A DNA stretch of 8,238 bases from CAZQYC01 sp043746555 (GCA_043746555.1 JAYTQU010000103.1:1-8238); one strand, 5' to 3'. Counted from the stretch's first letter, positions 1-5,958 are shown. Translations and numbers: made by a program. The notes: generated from the letters alone by a model not told the origin.

Positions 1-1
1 C

Positions 2-53
2 CGGCCTGAAAAGTACTCACGTACTGCCGTGTACGCTGCGTTTTTTCAGGCCG
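2..53. repeat. Long palindromic element with internal GTAC repeats
   Basis: An 11-bp perfect inverted repeat (CGGCCTGAAAA at 2-12, TTTTCAGGCCG at 43-53) encloses 30 bases. Inside it is a smaller inverted repeat (AGTAC 12-16, GTACT 21-25) and three copies of GTAC (13-16, 21-24, 31-34). As RNA or extruded DNA it would make a branched hairpin. No T-run follows on the plus strand, so it is not a standard intrinsic terminator in that direction. It lies at the window edge, so the outer arm may continue to the left. The design resembles dispersed intergenic palindromes of proteobacterial genomes, but that is inference from form only. Confidence 0.55.
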
Positions 54-132
54 TTGCGCCTTGCCCCGCATCGCTTGATCCCAACCTGACAAAGTAGAAT
101 TAGCGGCCATTGACACAAGTGTTAAAGACGCG

Positions 133-160
133 AAAAAAAGAGGCGCTTGAGCGCCTCTTT
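133..160 (-). terminator. Intrinsic terminator of rpmE
   Basis: Read on the minus strand, a perfect 10-bp stem (AAAGAGGCGC, loop TCAA, GCGCCTCTTT; positions 160-137) runs straight into further T residues, giving a run of seven Ts. This is a textbook Rho-independent terminator, about 50 nt past the rpmE stop codon. The A/T-rich stem base would also give some plus-strand function. Confidence 0.88.
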
Positions 161-175
161 CGAACAAAGTGTCTA

Positions 176-196
176 CCGAGCCATGACGAGGCTCGG
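176..196 (-). other. Second stem-loop in the rpmE 3' untranslated region
   Basis: A perfect 7-bp inverted repeat (CCGAGCC 176-182, GGCTCGG 190-196) with a 7-nt loop sits between the rpmE stop codon (211-213) and the terminator hairpin. The short rpmE mRNA tail therefore has two stable stems in a row. It has no T-run of its own. A role in protecting the 3' end or in forming a small 3'-derived RNA is speculation. Confidence 0.4.
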
Positions 197-210
197 CGAT
201 GAAGCGCTGA

Positions 211-414
211 CTATCCGCGAGCGTATCGCTTTCGGAACTTATCCACTCGACCGCCGGTATCGAGCATCTTCTGCTTACCGGTATAGAAGGGATGGCAGTT
301 CGAGCAAACTTCGATTTGTAGATTGTCGCCCATGGTTGAACGCGTCTGAAACGTATTGCCGCAACTGCAGCTAACCGTGATTTCTTTGTAGTCGGGATGA
401 ATGCCGGCTTTCAT
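211..414 (-). CDS. rpmE: 50S ribosomal protein L31 (bL31), zinc-binding form
   Basis: This 67-residue protein is bL31 of the large ribosomal subunit, which in the E. coli ribosome helps bridge the two subunits. It opens with MKAGIHPDYKEI, the usual start of the family, and carries the four cysteines of the zinc-type (C+) paralogue at residues 16, 18, 37 and 40, followed by the conserved HPFYTGKQK segment. Length is close to the roughly 70 residues of E. coli L31. The ATG start at 414 is the only sensible one, although the bases just upstream lack a close Shine-Dalgarno; the nearest, GAGG (438-435), lies before a small hairpin. The gene appears to be a single transcription unit with its own promoter candidate and a strong terminator. 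The zinc form is normally replaced under zinc starvation by a cysteine-free paralogue, which is not in this window. Confidence 0.98.
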   Translation of the reverse strand: MKAGIHPDYKEITVSCSCGNTFQTRSTMGDNLQIEVCSNCHPFYTGKQKMLDTGGRVDKFRKRYARG

Positions 415-421
415 GACAGTT

Positions 422-438
422 GACGCACTGCGTCCCTC
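422..438 (-). promoter_or_regulatory. rpmE leader: Shine-Dalgarno plus hairpin before the start codon
   Basis: Read on the minus strand, a GAGG core (438-435) is followed at once by a small stem (GACGC, loop AGT, GCGTC; 434-422), then seven bases and the rpmE ATG at 414. In linear distance the GAGG is too far from the ATG, but with the stem folded the gap shrinks to about seven bases. E. coli L31 is known to regulate its own mRNA through the leader, and structured L31 leaders are described in several bacterial groups. That this stem takes part in such control is inference. Confidence 0.4.
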
Positions 439-453
439 GAAAAATGGGCGCGC

Positions 454-482
454 AGTGTAGCCTTGCTGCCCCAGAGTCGCAA
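454..482 (-). promoter_or_regulatory. Candidate sigma-70 promoter of rpmE
   Basis: On the minus strand, TTGCGA (482-477, 4/6 match to TTGACA) and TACACT (459-454, 4/6 match to TATAAT) are separated by exactly 17 bp. The predicted transcript would start near 447 and give a leader of about 33 nt that includes the whole hairpin. The hexamers are only moderate matches, so this is a candidate. Confidence 0.38.
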
Positions 483-599
483 CATAGAGTCATAGTCGCA
501 ACCAACTCATCACCTCACCCGCATTGAAGACAACCGGTGTCGGCCTTTTGGCCCTGAAAGATTCAACGAGAGCGGACGCTGTGGTCTCGTGGATCGGCG

Positions 600-635
600 G
601 TTATCCACAAAATGTGTGGATAACTCTGTGGACGC
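600..635. promoter_or_regulatory. Inverted pair of perfect DnaA boxes with a partial third
   Basis: TTATCCACA at 601-609 (plus strand) and its exact reverse complement TGTGGATAA at 615-623 both match the 9-bp DnaA box consensus TTATNCACA without error. They face each other across 5 bp, and the flanking G600/C624 extends the inverted repeat to 10-bp arms. A third, degenerate copy (TGTGGACGC, 627-635, 6/9) follows in the same orientation as the second, 12 bp from start to start. Closely spaced, oppositely oriented boxes are typical of sites where DnaA assembles into a complex, as in oriC, datA and DARS loci of E. coli. Confidence 0.75.
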
Positions 636-695
636 CCACTGGGCCACAACTCCGAAGCCGTAACGATACCGCTAGATTGTCAAAGTGGTTAATTT

Positions 696-704
696 TTATA
701 CACG
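696..704 (+). promoter_or_regulatory. Near-consensus DnaA box in an AT-rich stretch
   Basis: TTATACACG matches the DnaA box TTATNCACA at 8 of 9 positions, failing only at the last base. It lies inside the AT-rich segment 681-733, between the inverted box pair and the IHF consensus. Alone it would be weak evidence; its position in the cluster gives it weight. Confidence 0.45.
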
Positions 705-720
705 CCATTTAGCCAATAAC

Positions 721-733
721 AATCAAACAGTTA
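721..733 (+). promoter_or_regulatory. Perfect IHF-binding consensus
   Basis: AATCAAACAGTTA fits WATCAANNNNTTR at every fixed position, with AT-rich DNA directly on its 5' side, as is usual for strong IHF sites. IHF bends DNA and works beside DnaA boxes in E. coli oriC, datA and DARS2. Assuming equal base use, such a match is expected roughly once per 33 kb counting both strands, so its place inside a DnaA-box cluster is suggestive. Confidence 0.55.
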
Positions 734-803
734 GCGGAGCGATCTCAGGCATCGCTTGCGAAAAAGTCATCAAGTCTTTTTTTAATGCAGGGTTCGTCGT
801 AGA

Positions 804-812
804 TGTGCATAA
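804..812 (-). promoter_or_regulatory. Perfect DnaA box
   Basis: TGTGCATAA is the exact reverse complement of TTATGCACA, a perfect DnaA box. It lies about 190 bp from the inverted pair, just beyond the AT-rich run 761-786 and about 70 bp from the end of hemW. It has the same orientation as the box at 615-623. Confidence 0.6.
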
Positions 813-883
813 CCGCCGTCAAAAGCTCGCAAATCACTGCCTCGCCGGGATTTTTTGAGAACCGGTTCACGTATCGGCACGTA

Positions 884-2092
884 CTAGCTAACACTGGCTT
901 GGCTGCGGACGAAACCATCAGCCGTCGCCACAGATTCGCGCAGAAACAGCATTTGTAGCTCGTTTAGAAATCGCTTGCCCAAGTCGCTGGCCCGCCAAGC
1001 GCCCTCGGCGAACTCTGTGAGCAGATTCCGTTCGACGGCAGAGGTAAGCGCTGTCTCGACAACCGAGATATCCAATCCAGTGCGAGATTCGAATAAGCTT
1101 TTCGTAAAGCCCTCGTTCAACCGCAGGGCATTCAATGCGAATTCGAATGGTAATTCGATGGGCGAAACCGGCGACATTCGCACCAGTCGTGCGGTCGAAT
1201 TTTCTTGCGCGAGATATTCGCGCGGCTGACGATGGCGCTCGGTCCGCACGATCGAACCGACGGCCATATCGGTCCACTTGCCATGCGCGCCCGCTCCCAA
1301 CCCCAAGTAATCGCCGAAGCCCCAATAGTTGAGATTGTGACGGCACCGAAATTCCTGCTTTGCGTACCCCGAAACCTCGTACTGCTCATAGCCCGTGTCC
1401 GCCAGCATTTGTTGACACGCGATCTGCATTTCCCAGGCGGCGTCTTGATCCGGCAGCGGCGGCGGCCGATGGTAGAACACGGTGCCGGGCTCCAGCGTTA
1501 GTTGATAGTGCGAGAGATGCGTCGGCGCCAATTCAATAGCGCACGCCAAATCGTGAAGCGCTTCCGCAAGAGATTGCTCCGGTAAGCCATACATCAAGTC
1601 TAGGTTAAAGTTAGCGAAGCCTGCACGGCGCAGTTTACCCACTGCTGCCCTCGCCTGCGCGCTTCCGTGAATTCGTCCAAGTACTTTTAGTTGACGATCG
1701 TTGAAGCTTTGCACACCCAGCGAGATGCGAGTAACGCCGACGTCGCGATAGCCCTCGAAGCGCCCGTGCTCAACCGTACCAGGATTGGTTTCCAAAGTGA
1801 CTTCCGCGTCGGTCGCGACCGGTAGCAGCGTACGCACGCCGTCGAGAAAGCGCCCGATCATGTCCGGCGCGAATAAGCTGGGCGTTCCGCCGCCAAAAAA
1901 AATCGTCTGCACTTCGCGGCCCGCGACATGAGGAAGATCGTGGCGCAAATCCGCAAGTAGATGATCGACATAGCGAGCTTGCGGGATGTCGTCAGGCGCG
2001 ACGTGCGAATTGAAATCGCAGTACGGACACTTGCGCACACACCACGGCATGTGCGCATAGATCGCAAGCGGCGGCAGAACCAATCGACTCAT
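884..2092 (-). CDS. hemW: Radical SAM heme chaperone HemW
   Basis: HemW binds heme and passes it to target hemoproteins. It descends from the oxygen-independent coproporphyrinogen oxidase family and was long annotated as a HemN-like oxidase. The 402-residue protein shows the radical SAM cluster motif C18-x3-C22-x2-C25 near the N terminus, GGGTPSLF at 67-74, ISLGVQSFN in the barrel and HLSHYQLTLEPGTVF further on. True HemN has another cysteine two residues after the third; here that place is F27, as in HemW, which favours a chaperone over the oxidase. Length is slightly above the E. coli protein (about 380). It is the last gene of the phosphatase-rph-rdgB-hemW operon, 13 bp after the rdgB stop. 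The ATG at 2092 has no clear Shine-Dalgarno and follows a hairpin spanning the rdgB stop, so translation is probably coupled to rdgB. A TAG stop closes the gene. Confidence 0.95.
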   Translation of the reverse strand: MSRLVLPPLAIYAHMPWCVRKCPYCDFNSHVAPDDIPQARYVDHLLADLRHDLPHVAGREVQTIFFGGGTPSLFAPDMIGRFLDGVRTLLPVATDAEVTLETNPGTVEHGRFEGYRDVGVTRISLGVQSFNDRQLKVLGRIHGSAQARAAVGKLRRAGFANFNLDLMYGLPEQSLAEALHDLACAIELAPTHLSHYQLTLEPGTVFYHRPPPLPDQDAAWEMQIACQQMLADTGYEQYEVSGYAKQEFRCRHNLNYWGFGDYLGLGAGAHGKWTDMAVGSIVRTERHRQPREYLAQENSTARLVRMSPVSPIELPFEFALNALRLNEGFTKSLFESRTGLDISVVETALTSAVERNLLTEFAEGAWRASDLGKRFLNELQMLFLRESVATADGFVRSQASVS

Positions 2093-2098
2093 GTCGTT

Positions 2099-2120
2099 AC
2101 CGTGTTCATTTCGTCACGGT
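2099..2120 (-). promoter_or_regulatory. Stem-loop at the rdgB-hemW junction
   Basis: ACCGTG and CACGGT form a perfect 6-bp stem (2120-2115 with 2104-2099) around a 10-nt loop. The rdgB TGA stop (2108-2106) lies in the loop, and the stem ends six bases before the hemW ATG, where a Shine-Dalgarno would be expected. A ribosome finishing rdgB would melt the stem. This suggests translational coupling rather than independent initiation. Confidence 0.35.
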
Positions 2121-2753
2121 GTTCGCCGCGCGGTCAGTGGCGAAGAGCCGATCCGCGAGAAGACGCAGAGCCTGCGCTCGGTGACTCACACAATTTTTTT
2201 CTTCAATCGACAGTTCCGCCGCGCTTCTGATTTCACCCAGTGGTTCGAATAGCGGATCGTATCCAAACCCTTCAGCGCCACGCGCTGTGGCTAGAATGCG
2301 CCCGTCCCAGAGACCTTCTGCGATGATAGGCTGTGAATCGTCCGCGTCGTCCACGTACGCCAATACGCATCTGAATCGAGCCGTGCGCTGCACCTCGGGA
2401 ACGCCGCTCAGAGCAGTCAACAGTTTTTCGTTGTTGTCTTTATCGCTGGCCTTCAGACCGGCGTAGCGCGCCGAATAGACACCTGGGGCGCCATTCAGGA
2501 CATCCACTTCCAATCCCGAATCGTCGGCGATGGCGGGCAGCTGCGAGGCTTGTGCAGCGAAGCGCGCTTTGATTAAGGCATTCTCCCGGAAACTCGAGCC
2601 GCTTTCTTCCGGCGACTCGCTCGAAAAATGCGAAAGCGGAAATAACGTGACGCGAAACGCCGCGAGGATCTGGCTCAGCTCGAGCAGTTTGCCGCGATTG
2701 TTGCTCGCCAGAACGATAGCACTCAGAGAACGACCGGGCGCGCGACCAGACAC
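2106..2753 (-). CDS. rdgB: XTP/dITP diphosphatase (RdgB/HAM1 family)
   Basis: RdgB hydrolyses XTP, dITP and ITP to the monophosphates and pyrophosphate, keeping deaminated purines out of DNA and RNA. The 215-residue protein has all family signatures: SNNRGK at 17-22 (substrate loop), DDSGLEV at 77-83 with the catalytic aspartate pair, GAPGVYSARYAG at 88-99, GFGYDPLF at 162-169, and EEKNCVSHRAQAL near 184-196. It is somewhat longer than E. coli RdgB (about 197) because of about a dozen extra N-terminal residues before IVLASNN and a short C-terminal tail. The start is GTG at 2753, supported by GAAGGT seven bases upstream, inside the end of rph. The gap after the rph stop is 4 bp. It is an internal gene of the operon. 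Confidence 0.96.
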   Translation of the reverse strand: MSGRAPGRSLSAIVLASNNRGKLLELSQILAAFRVTLFPLSHFSSESPEESGSSFRENALIKARFAAQASQLPAIADDSGLEVDVLNGAPGVYSARYAGLKASDKDNNEKLLTALSGVPEVQRTARFRCVLAYVDDADDSQPIIAEGLWDGRILATARGAEGFGYDPLFEPLGEIRSAAELSIEEKNCVSHRAQALRLLADRLFATDRAANTVTK

Positions 2754-2757
2754 ACGG

Positions 2758-3501
2758 TCAACCTTCGTCCAACGAATTCGTTTGTAAGGCCAGCAATTGC
2801 CCGATGCCGCTCGATGCGAGATTCAACAACTCATCGAGTTCGTGACGACGAAACGCATGCCCCTCGGCCGTGCCTTGCACCTCGATAAACGCGCCGCCGT
2901 TATTCATAACGACATTCATGTCAGTCTCGGCCGCGGAATCCTCCGCATAATCCAAATCGAGTACCGGCACGCCGTTGTAAATGCCGACCGACACTGCTGC
3001 AACTTGCGCATGAATGGGATTACTCTTGAGCGCGCGTCGATTGATCAATGTTTCGACGGCATCGAACAGGGCCAGATACGCGCCGGTAATCGACGCAGTG
3101 CGCGTGCCGCCGTCGGCTTGCAACACATCGCAGTCGATAGTGATGGTGCGATCGCCCAATGCCTTCAAGTCCATCACAGCGCGCAATGATCGGCCGACTA
3201 ACCGCTGAATCTCTTGAGTACGGCCCGACTGCTTTCCCTTAGCTGCTTCGCGCGCGGACCGTTGATGCGTAGCGCGCGGCAGCATTCCATATTCGGCGGT
3301 AACCCACCCCTGGCCCTTGCCGCGCAAGAACGACGGCACGGATTCCTCGATACTCGCCGTGCATAGCACCCGCGTATCGCCGAACTCCACCAGCACCGAC
3401 CCTTCGGCATGCCGAGTAAATTTGCGAGTAAATCGAACATCGCGCAGTTGGTCCGGTGCGCGATTGCTGGGCCGCAACGATTTAACTTGATCGGCGCTCA
3501 T
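2758..3501 (-). CDS. rph: Ribonuclease PH
   Basis: RNase PH is a phosphorolytic 3'-5' exoribonuclease that trims tRNA precursors and takes part in decay of structured RNA. The 247-residue protein starts with RPSNRAPDQLRDV, the family hallmark, and has GKGQGWVTAEYGMLPRAT at 61-78, R84 in the RSAREAAKGKQSGRTQEIQR region, the phosphate-binding GGTRT at 131-135 and the acidic metal-site segment LDLDYAEDS at 181-189. It is full length (family about 238-245), unlike the frameshifted E. coli K-12 copy. Its ATG overlaps the TGA of the upstream phosphatase gene in a 4-nt ATGA, a sign of translational coupling. Divergence from yicC matches the E. coli arrangement. Confidence 0.97.
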   Translation of the reverse strand: MSADQVKSLRPSNRAPDQLRDVRFTRKFTRHAEGSVLVEFGDTRVLCTASIEESVPSFLRGKGQGWVTAEYGMLPRATHQRSAREAAKGKQSGRTQEIQRLVGRSLRAVMDLKALGDRTITIDCDVLQADGGTRTASITGAYLALFDAVETLINRRALKSNPIHAQVAAVSVGIYNGVPVLDLDYAEDSAAETDMNVVMNNGGAFIEVQGTAEGHAFRRHELDELLNLASSGIGQLLALQTNSLDEG

Positions 3502-4268
3502 GGTCCCAACCAGCGCATGACGGCCACAGTCGAATTATCGCTATACGGCGACGACGCTTGCACCGCGCGTTGTCCTAACTGTTCCAGCGCGACGCTCAAG
3601 GTCTGGCTTTCCGCCGACCCGCCACCGCTGCTTTGCGTCGCATAAAACCCGGCGATATCGACATCGCGCAGATTCGCCCAGACGCCATCGGTACATAGCA
3701 GCATGATGTCGCCGGTCTGCAAAACTCTACGCCCGGACAAGGTCATCTCCGGAATCGTGGGATCGCCGCCCAAGCAACATTCGACGAAATTTCGCATTGG
3801 ATGACTTTGGATTTCGTCCTCGGTGATTTTGCCGTCGCGCAATAGCAATTCGACATGACTGTGGTCGCGTGTGCGCTCCACCATTGCACCGGCTCGAATG
3901 TGATAAATGCGACTATCGCCGACATGCGCCCAATAGGCGGCGCCTTCTTGCACGAGACACACGGCCGTTGTTGCGCGTGGACGCGAGTCCACGGACAGCG
4001 CGCTACCCATTCGCACAACATCGTCGTGTGCCTTACTCAACGACATGTGCAGAAATCCGAGTGGATCGAATAACGGCTGCGAGCACGCCGCAAACGATTC
4101 GAGCAAACTCTTGAGAGCCGTGTCGGCGGCGCGACTACCGTCGGAATGTCCGCCCATGCCGTCGATAACGGCGAGAAATGCGGCATGTTCGCCAACCGTC
4201 ACGGCGACGCGATCTTGATTATCGTCGCGGTCGCCAACCAGACTTAAGTCCGCATGTTCAGTACGCAA
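3498..4268 (-). CDS. PP2C-family serine/threonine protein phosphatase
   Basis: This is a metal-dependent protein phosphatase, probably cytosolic, with no membrane segment. Numbered from the chosen start (256 residues), it shows GDRDDNQDR at 12-20, DGMGGH at 36-41, VGDSR at 116-120, CTDG at 192-195 and SDNST at 243-247; D36, D194 and D244 are the expected metal ligands. I chose TTG at 4268 because GGAG (4279-4276) lies seven bases upstream and the protein then begins MRTEHADLSLVGDRDDNQDR, with the short N terminus usual for such enzymes. A longer form from TTG at 4295 adds nine unlikely residues and has no Shine-Dalgarno. It is first in the operon and overlaps rph by 4 bp. PP2C enzymes often oppose a Hanks-type kinase or a type VI secretion kinase, but none is in the window, so its substrate is unknown. 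Confidence 0.92.
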   Translation of the reverse strand: MRTEHADLSLVGDRDDNQDRVAVTVGEHAAFLAVIDGMGGHSDGSRAADTALKSLLESFAACSQPLFDPLGFLHMSLSKAHDDVVRMGSALSVDSRPRATTAVCLVQEGAAYWAHVGDSRIYHIRAGAMVERTRDHSHVELLLRDGKITEDEIQSHPMRNFVECCLGGDPTIPEMTLSGRRVLQTGDIMLLCTDGVWANLRDVDIAGFYATQSSGGGSAESQTLSVALEQLGQRAVQASSPYSDNSTVAVMRWLGP

Positions 4269-4437
4269 TCGAGAACTCCGACATAAACGACCCAACGCGC
4301 CGACATTTAATTTACAGCGACACCCGTACGAGATCGCCTGATAAACTGCCGCCGCAACTATAGCTTTATATCATCACGGCTACGCACAACATAGCCGCCA
4401 ATTTGATTCAATCGCACACAGAGTACGACCCTACAAC
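4269..4437. promoter_or_regulatory. Divergent intergenic region between the phosphatase operon and yicC
   Basis: Both divergent units should start in these 169 bp. The sequence is AT-rich at about 4301-4320 and 4358-4373. I see no promoter with good -35 and -10 hexamers at proper spacing on either strand. A 6-bp inverted repeat with a 9-nt loop (CGGCTA 4377-4382, TAGCCG 4392-4397) could be an operator or a leader hairpin for yicC. No Shine-Dalgarno is obvious before the yicC ATG. Confidence 0.4.
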
Positions 4438-5316
4438 ATGATCCGCAGCATGACAGGTTTCGCCCGGCGCGAACGCCAGGGGCCATGGGGCACGCTCACT
4501 TGCGAGCTGCGCACCGTCAATCATCGTTACCTGGAAGTGTCGTCGCGATTGCCCGATGAACTCAAGTCCCTGGATAGCGACCTGCGTCAAGCAATTAACG
4601 CTGCGCTCCGTCGCGGCAAGGTGGATGCCAATCTCTATTTGAAGAATTCGGCAGGCACAGCACCGGCACTCGAACTCAATCAAGAAGTAGTCGCCCACCT
4701 GATCGCGACGCTGCGCGAATTGGACAAAACGTTGGGCGCGACGACACCGCCTTCAGCACTCGACATCTTGCGTTGGCCCGGCGCCATTCGTGAAACCGAA
4801 CGCGACATCGCGCCAATTCTCGCGGTTGCGATCGAACTTGTCACCGAATCGCTCTCCGAGCTAAACGACATGCGCGCTCGCGAAGGCGCACGCATCCGCG
4901 AACTCATCAAGCAGCGCTGCGAGACGATGCAAACCACCGCGAAAGCTGTACGTGCGCGTCTGCCGGAGATTGCAGCTCGCATTCGCACGCGCGTCACAGA
5001 ACGCATCGCTACATTGAATTTAGGCGCGGGGTCCACACCCGATAACGACCGACTTGAACAAGAACTGGCGATGTTCGCGCACAAAATGGATGTTGACGAG
5101 GAACTGGATCGCTTAGACAGCCATCTCACCGAAATTGCATCCATCATCGATTCCACAGAACCCGCCGGCCGGCGTCTGGATTTTCTGATGCAGGAATTGA
5201 ATCGAGAGGCAAACACCTTGTCGTCGAAATCGCAAGATGTCGAGACCACGCGCGCCGCCGTGGATTTGAAAGTCCTGATCGAACAAATGCGCGAACAGAT
5301 TCAGAACGTCGAGTAG
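4438..5316 (+). CDS. yicC: YicC/YloC-family endoribonuclease
   Basis: YicC proteins are conserved bacterial ribonucleases; in E. coli YicC has been linked to turnover of the small RNA RyhB, and related proteins cleave RNA endonucleolytically. The 292-residue product begins MIRSMTGFARRE, the family hallmark, continues with ELRTVNHRYLEVSSRLPDEL (24-43), and ends in the conserved C-terminal domain with GRRLDFLMQELNREANTLSS near 244-263 and VLIEQMREQIQNVE at the end. Length agrees with the E. coli protein (about 287). The ATG at 4438 is fixed by the conserved N terminus. gmk follows after 12 bp, so the two are probably cotranscribed. Placement opposite rph is a conserved arrangement and fits a shared role in RNA metabolism. 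Confidence 0.96.
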   Translation: MIRSMTGFARRERQGPWGTLTCELRTVNHRYLEVSSRLPDELKSLDSDLRQAINAALRRGKVDANLYLKNSAGTAPALELNQEVVAHLIATLRELDKTLGATTPPSALDILRWPGAIRETERDIAPILAVAIELVTESLSELNDMRAREGARIRELIKQRCETMQTTAKAVRARLPEIAARIRTRVTERIATLNLGAGSTPDNDRLEQELAMFAHKMDVDEELDRLDSHLTEIASIIDSTEPAGRRLDFLMQELNREANTLSSKSQDVETTRAAVDLKVLIEQMREQIQNVE

Positions 5317-5328
5317 CGGCTGGTCATT

Positions 5329-5955
5329 ATGGCCAAAGAACGCGGCAAATTGCTTGTGATCGCGGCACCATCGGGCGCGGGCAAGACTTCGCTAGTGCGT
5401 GCATTGCTAAAGCGCGAACCGCATTTGCGATTTTCAATTTCTTACACCACGCGCAAACAACGACCGACCGAACAACACGGCCGCGACTATTTTTTTGTCG
5501 ATCACGCAACGTTTGAAAAGATGGTCGCCGCCGGAGATTTCTTGGAATACGCCAAGGTCTTCGACAACTACTACGGCACGTCGAAAACGCAAGTCACGAG
5601 CATTCTCGAGGGCGGCGATCATGTGATTTTGGAAATCGACTGGCAGGGCGCACAACAAATCCGCAAAGCGCTCCCCGACTGCCAAACGATTTTTATTCTG
5701 CCGCCGTCGCGTGCGGAACTGGAAACCCGTTTACGCGGCCGCGGCACCGACAGCGACGAGGTGATCGCTCGTCGTCTGCGCGATTCGGTCGGCGACATGA
5801 CACACTGGAATGAATTCGACTATGTGGTTATCAACGACAAATTTGCAGTGGCGCTCGCCGAACTCGCGAGCATCGTGGACGGCAAGGGCAAGGCTTTGCA
5901 ACGCACGCGGCCCGAGCTGGTCGGGCTAACAAAAGCGTTGCTCGCTTTGCCCTAA
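5329..5955 (+). CDS. gmk: Guanylate kinase
   Basis: Gmk phosphorylates GMP or dGMP to the diphosphate using ATP, an essential step in guanine nucleotide supply that also feeds (p)ppGpp synthesis. The 208-residue protein has the Walker A loop APSGAGKTSL at 13-22 with K19, SISYTTRKQRPTEQHGRDYFF (GMP-binding segment) from about residue 36, FLEYAKVFDNYYGTSK in the middle and the lid-like RLRGRGTDS region. Length is typical of the family (about 205). It starts 12 bp after yicC with no strong Shine-Dalgarno, which suggests coupling. In many gammaproteobacteria rpoZ and spoT follow gmk; here the next gene is a convergent response regulator, so that block has been split or lies elsewhere. Confidence 0.98.
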   Translation: MAKERGKLLVIAAPSGAGKTSLVRALLKREPHLRFSISYTTRKQRPTEQHGRDYFFVDHATFEKMVAAGDFLEYAKVFDNYYGTSKTQVTSILEGGDHVILEIDWQGAQQIRKALPDCQTIFILPPSRAELETRLRGRGTDSDEVIARRLRDSVGDMTHWNEFDYVVINDKFAVALAELASIVDGKGKALQRTRPELVGLTKALLALP

Positions 5956-5958
5956 GGC

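Larger units (their letters stand above)
415..883. other. 469-bp gene-free region with origin-like features between rpmE and hemW
   Basis: No convincing gene was found here. The rpmE promoter and leader occupy the left quarter. The rest holds three perfect DnaA boxes, one 8/9 box and one perfect IHF consensus (listed separately), plus two AT-rich stretches: 681-733 (about 30 percent GC) and 761-786 (about 19 percent GC), against a clearly GC-richer surround. GATC sites occur at 592-595 and 741-744. No clear intrinsic terminator for hemW is visible past its stop at 884. A 57-codon frame (685-858) is discussed under findings. The region reads as a replication-control or DnaA-regulated locus, but its exact role is open. 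Confidence 0.6.

Noticed and set aside
95..100. TAGAAT as a plus-strand -10 element
   Set aside because: No -35 hexamer at 16-18 bp and no plus-strand gene downstream.
239..247. TTATCCACT, an 8/9 DnaA box
   Set aside because: It is inside the rpmE coding sequence and about 350 bp from the cluster; one such near match is expected by chance, so I did not count it.
147..374. 75-codon plus-strand frame
   Set aside because: It is antisense to rpmE and includes the rpmE terminator; the L31 frame on the other strand is unmistakable.
542..553. GGCC-TTTT-GGCC hairpin
   Set aside because: Only a 4-bp stem without a T-run; too weak to be called a terminator.
524..712. 62-codon plus-strand frame in the rpmE-hemW spacer
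   Set aside because: It begins at a TTG without a Shine-Dalgarno, has no recognisable sequence and runs over the inverted DnaA boxes.
761..783. A-run and T-run flanking TCATCAAGT as a possible hemW terminator
   Set aside because: The stem is only A/T pairs plus one G-C, about 100 nt past the stop. It is better described as an AT-rich stretch.
4680..5249. 189-codon minus-strand frame inside yicC
   Set aside because: It is a shadow of yicC: low-complexity Ser/Arg-rich translation and no family resemblance, while yicC is a clear full-length family member.
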